In this document: positions 51,201 through 60,200 of the stretch, piece by piece | Layout of the letters: each line of letters begins with the position of its first letter | How positions within the stretch are numbered: the first letter of the stretch is position 1 | NCBI RefSeq assembly: GCF_963662255.1 | Contig: NC_085073.1 | Location: forward strand, 3,410,001-3,474,000 | Length of the DNA: 64,000 nucleotides | Source: Cinclus cinclus | Lineage: Eukaryota; Chordata; Aves; Passeriformes; Cinclidae | Direction: 5' to 3' | The notes under the pieces: generated by a model | Told to the model about the DNA's origin: nothing | What the model saw: the letters and a program-made list of their open reading frames with translations, nothing else | Database searches by the model: none | Made by a program: the position numbers and the translations under genes

Positions 51201-54200
51201 CAAGGAGAAAAATTAGGTGAGGGGGCCTGCAGTGGGTTTGGTTCCTGCTTTCCCTCCTCTGCTGAAGTGCAGGAGTGATGGTCACGTGCAGTGCTGTCAA
51301 ATACATTCTGTTCACAGTCATTCATGTAAATATCAGCAGAGAAAATATGGATGAGAACCTGGCTTAGAACCAGAGAGAGCTCAAAATGTCCCAGGAGGAG
51401 AACAACAGGATATCTTTATGGTGTTAAACCTATGGAATGTTCTGTGAGCAGAGAGAAAGGGTCGAAAGAAAGAGCGTGGAGGGGTTTTCACTGCAAATAA
51501 CAGGAAGGTTCTTAAGGAACATATCCACGAATGTGGGTAAAGCCAAGGGTGTGTTCTGGGCAGAGGAACACTGAGAATAATTGGGAATAAATGATTAACA
51601 TGAGGATGTGCTCTCTTCAAGGGGGAACTGATGCCAGTGCCACAATGAACTGGCTGTGTGATATCTCAAAACACTTCTGGTTAGCATAGATCCCAGAATG
51701 GTTTGGGAAGGACCTCAAAATCCATCCACTGCCACCCCTGCCATGGCAGGGACACCTTCCACTATCCCAGGCTGCTCCAACCCCAGTGTCCAACCTGGCC
51801 TTGGACAATTCCAGGGATCCAGGGGCAGCCACAGCTGCTCTATGCCAGGGCCTCACAGCCCAGAATTTCTGTCATGAGTGTGTGAGCCCAGAAGGCTCTG
51901 CTGTTGCCATAACCAGATCAGAAATGCTTCCTTTGGAAAGAGGGAGATTTTCCTAAATTAGAAAGGATTTTGTATATTTAGGAGAGAATGTTCCCCTTGA
52001 AGAGCTGAATTCCATGTTTTTTTTTATTTCAGAAATCTTTTTGCATTTTAATAATGTAATGCAGTGACAAAGCTCAAGCATATCAGTAGACAGGGCAGTG
52101 AAAGTGCAGGTACAACCCCACCTGCAGATCCACTCTGCTGGGGGAACCTCAGAGCCCTGCCAGTGCCTAAAGGAACTCCAGGAGAGCTGGAGAGGGACTG
52201 GGAACAAGGGAGGGAGGGACAGGACACAGGGAATGGCATCCACTGCCAGAGGGCAGGGCTGGATGGGATATTGGGAATTAGGAATTGTTCCCTGGGAGGG
52301 TGGTGAGGCCCTGGCACAGGGTGCCCAGAGCAGCTGTGGCTGCCCCTGGATCCCTGGCAGTGTCCAAGGCCAGGTTGGACATTGGGGTTTGGAGCAGCCT
52401 GGGACAGTGGAAGGTGTCCCTGCCATGGCAGGGGTGGCACTGGATGGATTTTGAGGTCCTTCCCAAACCATTCTGGGATCTATGCTAACCAGAAGTGTTT
52501 TGAGATATCACACAGCCAGTTCATTGTGGCACTGGCATCAGTGCCCCCTTGAAGAGAGCACATCCTCATGTTAATCATTTATTCCCAATTATTCTCAGTG
52601 TTCCTCTGCCCAGAACACACCCAGGGCTTTAAGGTCCCTCCCAACCCAAACAATTCTGGGATTTCTTCATGGCCACCAAACATGGGTCCAACGTGAACTT
52701 CACCCACTGGAGTTTCCCCATGTATTTTGGACACCACCTGGAGCAGAGGAAGGTCCCATCCTTGTCCCTGCTGCCTTTTCCCTGCCTTGCAGTGGAGGGG
52801 CTGAGCTGTAAATCAGGATTTTGCCTGTCCCAGGCTGGAGCAGCCCCAGGGCAATGCTGCTTAATGAGAGCTCTGTGCACACCCCGGGCAGCCCGGCCAC
52901 AAATCCCCCTAATAATGCTGGATGTCGACAGGGTCAGGAGGTCACCCCAGGCTGGGATATATCAAACCTCACCAGAAAAAATGCAGCTTGAGCTGAGCTG
53001 AGCAGTTCCCGGTGGCGCCGGCGTCTCCCAGCTCTCATAAAAGCACTGTCTGCAGCTGAGTAACAACAGCCACCACCAGGCCCCTAAAATTATAAGGACA
53101 AATTAAATTGGCCCTTTCCATATTGTGTGGGACTTAAACAAATGTTGTTTGGCTCGTTATAGGATAGCAGGAGCAGGGTTTTACGAGGAGGAGCACTCAG
53201 CTGAGGAGGGTCACAGCTAAAGCTGCTGGTGGCAGGTTCAGGCAGACTTCAGTGGGAATGCTGCTTGTTTCATGTTAGTCTAAATAATGGTGATAGTCAT
53301 AATTATAATAATAACTGTTGCGTTAGTAATAATAATGATTTGTTCCCATTTCCACGGAGATTTTAGCCTGCAATCTCTAAGTAACTTAAGAATATTAAAA
53401 ACCCAAAAAAACCCCCATAACAATATCCCTATGTTACAAATGGGATTGTCTGACAGAGGTTGAACTAATAGGACAGTTTGGAGAATAGAATTATAGAATA
53501 AAGTGCTCTGGACCTATCTTGGTCCCCCAAACTTTGATTAAAACACAAAAGTCCTTTTCCACAAACCCTCATCCTCTCCACCTTCAGTACTAAGTGTTTT
53601 CCACATGACAGATGCATTCAAAATACAAATTATCAAAATAGTAATGCTTGATCAGGCAGGAGAGTCACAGTATTGGCATGTTCTAATTGCAAAAATCACA
53701 GGATAAACTTTTGGAAAATTGCAAATAAAGGTTTGGAGATGTGGGAAGTGCCCTTAGATCGTGTTCAGATGTTCCTTAGACATGCAGATAAAAAAGCAGA
53801 GAGGTGGGTCTGTAGGCCTGCCTGGTACAATGCAAACCCCAAATTCCAAATCCCTGGGTCTCGAAGGGAGAGAAAATGAGGAGCAGAGGCCTGGCCTGAC
53901 CCCATTTGTCAAAAGGGAGGGTGCCTGGGGCTCTTTCAAATGGCTGCTCTTTTCAAATGTGTGGATTAATTTTCCTGGCAGAAGAATGTTTTGGATTTTT
54001 CAGCTGCTGGGAGGAGGGGACCTTCAATACCCAGTCCAGCAGGGAGATTCCCTGGTGGTCTGAAGGGGGTGAATAAGAGATTTCATGGAATGCTTTGGCA
54101 TCTCTGAGGTCTTGCTGGAGCCTTGGTACTGAAAACAACCTGGGAGCTGCTCCATGAGATTATGGATGAGGCATCAGCAGAGTCCCAGGGGATAAATGCC

Positions 54201-57200
54201 CTGGGGAGCAGGAAGAACTCTCAGCTGATGCACCTTGCAAGAATTCCTTAGCAGGACACAGGGAAGGACACAGGTGGCTTTTCCCCCCTCAGTTATGTGA
54301 CAGCAACTTCTATCTTTTTTGCATTTTCCCTCTTTTATGGAAGCACCCTTTCCAGAAGAAGCAATCCCTGAAGTTTAGTGTCTGACCAATTTTCTAAGCA
54401 GCCTGAAATCTTATTTATTCTCTCATTTCTACCTGTCTTCTATAAAATGAAATTAAACTAAACATGATGATTTAATTATTTTTTCTTTTACCCCCAGTTA
54501 TTGATGAACAAGCAAATTGGGTTAAAAAGATATGAAGTGGATGGAAGAAAAGTCCTATTTTATTTTGATGAGGTAATGGCTTTGTTCCTTATAGTTATGT
54601 TTGATTTTAATGAAAGGCAAATGACCAGGGGATGAGGCACAGGCAGAGTGTTGGGGTCCCTCAGGGGTGAGGATCACTCCAGGTTTAACTGAACTCTTGC
54701 TTGAGCCTCTTGTGCTGCAGGTGGGTGTTGTGGTTTTGCTTGAAAACCAAAGTATAATAGAGGCAGGTGATTCACTTCAGCCCACGGAGTGGTTTTGGGT
54801 AGACATCACTTAGATGTTTGCCTTGACATAATCTCACTTTGAGAAACGGCTAGCAGTGCTAAATGCAGGATAATTTAGATTTCACAGCACAGAGCTGAGA
54901 GTGGAAGGTGAGATCTCTCTTGGCTTGGCCAGCAGCAGGAAATTGTCTGGTGGTTGTGGGCAAGCCAGGGAACTCTGCTGGAGTGTCTGCCCTTGCTCTG
55001 TGGCAAATATGTGTTTTAAAGGTCACCCAAGCATCCTGGTTTAGTTCATCTTGTTTTGTTTTTATTCATTATCTCTGTCCTGTACTTGGAGTACTGGAGG
55101 TGTCTTTGTGTTACTTCAGAGCACGTGCTGTGTTCGCTTGTGTCTCTCTTCACTTCAAGTGTAGTTTTTGTGTCTCTTACACCATTTCACACAGATTCCC
55201 AGCCAATGCATGACCTGTGTGAAGTTCCAAGCTTTCAGAGAGCACATAGTTGGGAAAACAGCCCCCGTTCCCATCAAAGTGTACGATTACTACGAGCCAG
55301 GTTAGTGCCTGTTTCCCTTTGATCCCAGCTGACATCAGATCTGCAGGCAGGAGGCTCAGCTGTGGTTTCTCCTCTTGCTGCAGCTTTTGAAGCCACTCGT
55401 TTCTACAACGTGAGTGAGAACAGCCCCCTGGCCCGGGAGCTCTGTGATGGCCCAACCTGCAACGAGGTGGAAAGCTCAGCCAGTCAGTGGGTTGGTGAGT
55501 TACCCCAAAAACACACAGATCTTATAGAAAAACAGCACCCACAGGTGTTCTGAACTCAAAATCTTATTTAGACAAATGTTGTGTTTCGCTCTCCGTGTTA
55601 GTTGAGGCTTGGGGGATTGCAGTAAGTGAAGTCATGACAAACAGACCAGTGGTGATCTTCAGGCACCAAAAGTGACTGGGATTTGCTTCTGAGGCAAGAT
55701 GAAATGTCTAATTCTGCAGGAAGAACCTGCACAAGGGGAGATGTGTCAGTAAACAAAGACATAAAAAATCTTTACCGTGCAATTTGGTTTTCTTTCTCTC
55801 CAATATTTTGCAATGAAGTTCCACAGTTGAGTGTAGGAAGATTGAACAATTTCATACATCCCTGAAAGGAATAACTTTCCCCAGAAACCATGTGTTCCTT
55901 TCTGTGCTCTGGCCAAAAACTTGCTTTCTCCCAAGTCAGGAAGCTGTTGCACCATGGCTCTTTGAAAAAGACCACTTCATTGCCAGAGCTTTTAATTCTA
56001 TCAAGTTTGTAAATTCCTCTTAGAAATCTTAGAGAATTCAACATAAAAACCGACACCAGGGAAATATTTCCGTTCCACCTTCCCCGTGCCGTGCAAAACT
56101 GACTGGCTTTGTTGAATTCCCAGGTTTTGTCCACTCTGGCCCTTGCAACAACATCTTTGGCTGCCTGGAGGACGAGTACTTCGAGCAGTGCCTGTGCTCA
56201 CGGGACTGTGGCTATGATGGGGAGCCCGTGTGTGGCTCTGATGGTCACATCTACCCCAACCACTGCCAGATGGAGGTGGCCTCGTGCAGGAACAACACCA
56301 GGATAGAGCAGATGCCCATGGCTCAGTGCTCTGCCTGTAGGTTTTGTGTGCTTCCCTTTTTCTGTCGTGGTCCGGCTGCAGAATGTTACAAATCCTCATT
56401 CGAGCAGGTTGATGTTCCATGCCTGTGGTAGGGAAAGGAGGAGAATTCCAAACTTGCCCTGTGTAATTTTGCTGTTCACAGTACAGCTGATTAACTGGTA
56501 AGGGCAGCTGCTTTTCAGCTTGAAGTAACTGGTTTTCTGTTCTCATGAATACATGGCTTACCAGTCAGAATTGCAAATTAGTGATGCTGTTTGATCTGAA
56601 GTTGAATACTCCTGGATAAAAATTAAATCCATGAAATGTAACATCATTTGGAGATTCTGCATGGGCTTTCAAGGCATGTAGTCAGGGAACTGATTATGCC
56701 ACCTCTGGAAGTGCAAACACTTTCTAGAGATGCATTAACAAATTATGTGACTAATGAGTTTATTTTTCTTTGTATTTGCAGCTAAGAACTTGCCAGAAGA
56801 AAGGGAGACACATTCCCACATAGCTGAGCAGCCCAGTGTTCCCCAGACTCCAGCAGGTAATGCAATACCTTTGCATTTATCCAAAAGCTTTCTTTAGTAA
56901 GGTTAAAGCTTGTCCTAGCCCTGCGTTAAGTACAGGTGTCTCTCAAACACGTTGTAAGTGAGGATGCTGAATTTCTCCATCTTATAGAGAAGTGAGAATA
57001 TTCAGAAATCAGAAAGAAAATGAAGAGGTCAAGGAAACTGAGGATGAGAGGTATTCAGTAGCACAGAGTTCTCCTAGTCCTTCTCCTTTCAGGAAATCAT
57101 GCAGGAATCCTGCTCAGTTCAGCACCTCCAGGATTTAGATAATTGTTTGTAGGAGCAGACAACTGACCCTCCTATTTTCTTAGCCTTGCTGTATTTGAAC

Positions 57201-60200
57201 GACACCTTCTCTGTGATCTTTTCTTCTACTATTAAGCTGGAAAGATCCCATTTAAAGCCAGGCTGATGTAATGTGCTCCAACAAAGAACTGAGCAGGATG
57301 TGACCACAGCCCAAACCACTGCAAGGACTCGAATCCAGATGGATTAACTTTGTCCCTGCAGTTCTGTGCAAAAATGGAGCTGGCAGCTTTGGTTCTCTCA
57401 GAGCTGCTGTTTGGAATAAAGAGCTTTAGTGAGCAGAAATGTTAAGGTCAAAGGATAGAGTAGCCAGGAATTTGGCTGCTCATTTTATTTGGTGCTTATG
57501 TTCATGCACTTTTTTCCAAGACTCGTGTCGAACTCGCTCATGGCTCACAATAAATCTCACCAAGAAGCAGTGGAGGGTCAATAGAACAGCTTGTTTTGTG
57601 CTGTCTCTAGCCAATAAACGGGACTAGATTTTTCCTGGCTGCTTTTCACTCATTAATTTTCCCCTGGCTTCAAACTCTCTCCTCAAAATGGGTAAAACCA
57701 GTTCAGTTCTTCAGGAGAAGCCTCTGTGCCTCCTCATGTCCTCCTTGTGCAGCAGTCAGACTAACCCATCTCCAACATGAGACACCATCCTGTTCTTTCC
57801 CTTCTGGACAGCAGCTGATGGACACTTTTCTTATTCAGGTGCAAAAACATGGTGCATATTCCATCATGACAGTTTCTAATGGTTATTCAGTCTTAGTGTT
57901 TGATATCTCTACTCTTTTCCTCCCTTTTTTTTTTTTCCTGGACTTGCTGTGACTATATCTTGTTGCCTTTTATTCTATGCACATGCCATGTGCTCAGCAT
58001 GGAAACTCTGCAGTCTGAACCCTTTCAAGCAGCATTCCTAAACTGTCCCATTTGGGCACTGCTGGAACGTGAGGCCGTACCAAGGTCTACAAAAATGGGG
58101 CTGCCATTATATTATTTTCAAATAAAAATTTGATATGATTATCTGGGGGGAAAAATGATGGAAGTTGATGGTAATCCACAATCAAAAAAAATGTTCAGAA
58201 TGGAGTTACTGGAATAATCTGCATGGAAGTCAAACGAAAATCCCTCTGTGGTTTCTGTTCTGAATTGACAGAAACAGTGCTAGCTCAGGAGCAGCTAAAG
58301 GGGGAAAATCTGATTATTCTGTGTGGTGTTGTTATGCAGATTTTAGATGGACAAGCTTGAGTGCCATGAGGATGTTTGTCAAAGCCTGAGCACTTGGAGC
58401 TGGCTTTGTCCTGGGATCCGGGAGTGCCCAAATTTCCTGGCAGGAAGATGCTGAGCTGGGAGCAGCCATGGCAGAGTGAGCATTCAGGAATCAAACTTGA
58501 CTAAATCCTGCACCAGGAAAAGGGCCCAGCATGTGATTTTCATTAATCCTGCGGGCTCCTCTCAGGTCAAGCACACGGGACATGAATCAAAGTGCAGCAG
58601 ATGAATGAGCCCCTCCTCACCCACACCCTCCTGGGCTCTGCTGCTGGGGCATGTGATGGGGTTAAGTCGGCTCAGGTGCTCCAGCAAGGGCTCTGCTGAG
58701 CCGTGCCTAAATCTGTGATTTCCTAAAAGGATGCAGAACTCCGGGAACAGAATCAAGCTTAGGGCAGGTTGGTGTAAAACTGACTGGATGTGTTAATCTG
58801 CAGAAAATGCCCATTCTCTGAGAGGCATGGGGTGTTTGTGTTGTCTGGAAGCTTCCTGTGTTTGCCATGAGACGGGTGCAGCTCAGCTTGGGCTGATGGA
58901 TGCTTTAATTGAGGTCTTGTCCGTGTTACCCAGCAGTGGGAACAAGCAGCTGCCTCCCAGCAATCAGTGGGAAGTGCAGGATGTGCTGGGGCTCCCTCTG
59001 GCACACACAGACCCACAGTGAAGTTCCACACACACCACTGGGTTTGCTGGAACCAATTCCAGCTGTTGAAGATGAGCAGTTGAACATAGATGGCCCTGAA
59101 AGGTCAGGATGCAGTGCGGTTGTCAGAACATTTTAAAATGCCTTCCCAAAGCCTGCAGTGTGGCAGAATGGCTGAGGTTTGACCTTAAAACTGCAGTTTG
59201 TTTTTTGTTTTTTTTTCTTTTTTGTACAGATGGGTGGGATCCTCTTTGCATCCTTTAGATCCTCTGATTGCCAGGGAAGCTTGCAGGGTGACAGGACTCA
59301 GCTGAAATAACTCCTGTGTGAATCCCCTTCCTCAGCTGTTCCTTCTCACAGGTGAATTGCTGAGGCTCAAAAGGATGGGACAGGATTTTGATGAGTAGCA
59401 TGGACTCAGCTCTGTGTGCCTTCACAGCCTGCTGCAATATTTGGGTAGAAAGCCCTGGAGCAGGAGCTGAGTTACTAACTGGAATCTCACTGAATTTCTG
59501 ACTGTGGCTTTCCTGAGATCCTTGTCACTCCTTGGCCACAAGGATCTGGGTGGATTTTGGAGCCTCTGGGATCCCCAGTAGCTGTGATAGCATCTCTCTG
59601 ATGAAGGGGTGCTTTGACTGCTTCCACAGATCATTAACTCCCTTCTGAAACTCCACGACACAAGCACTGATGGTGGAGGACAATACGTTGACATCACAAT
59701 GCTGTGATTCTGCATGGATTTGGTGGGAAACAATGTCCAAGTGTGTGGGGCAACAGTGCTGGGGGTGTCAGTGCTGCTGTGTGCAGGAAGCCCCCCAGAC
59801 TCAGCTCTCTGGCCCCTCTGCCTTCTCCCCACAGCCGTGCCCTTTGCACAGTTTTGTTCCAGTAAACAGAAGGGCCAGTGGCTGGAATGGGAAGAAAATT
59901 CTAGGTGGAATTACAACACTTTTGTTTGGTGGTGGTGTTTTGTTTGTTTGTTTGTTTTAATTAAATGCCATCTCCTACACTAGCTCTTACCAGGTACATC
60001 AGCCTGAGCTCTGCTTCCAGGTGGAGTCATCCCCAAAATTCCCTGGCTGGAGTGCTCCCCACAGGGCTGCAGCTCTTTCAGGATGGGTTGAACTGGCACA
60101 GGGCTGTTTTTCCTCTCCCCCCATCACTGCACAGCAAACATTGGCCTCAGCACAAACATTTGGGGCTGGGGGAGTGGTTTGTGTGCAGCAGGAAACGTCA

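Larger units (their letters stand above)
49969..54497 (+). other. CPAMD8: CPAMD8 intron 36
   Basis: 4.5 kb. Begins with the G-run motif and later holds a T16 tract (about 50356), the large inverted repeat and the CR1 copies. An AT-rich patch with ATA/ATT repeats lies at about 53285-53340. Confidence 0.75.

Noticed and set aside
52669..53001. 110-codon open frame beside the inverted repeat
   Set aside because: No signature, no splice partners, and it starts in a CR1 scrap.
56001..56546. 181-codon - strand open frame across the Kazal exon
   Set aside because: Antisense shadow of exon 40; the + strand gives a clear Kazal module with matching splice sites.
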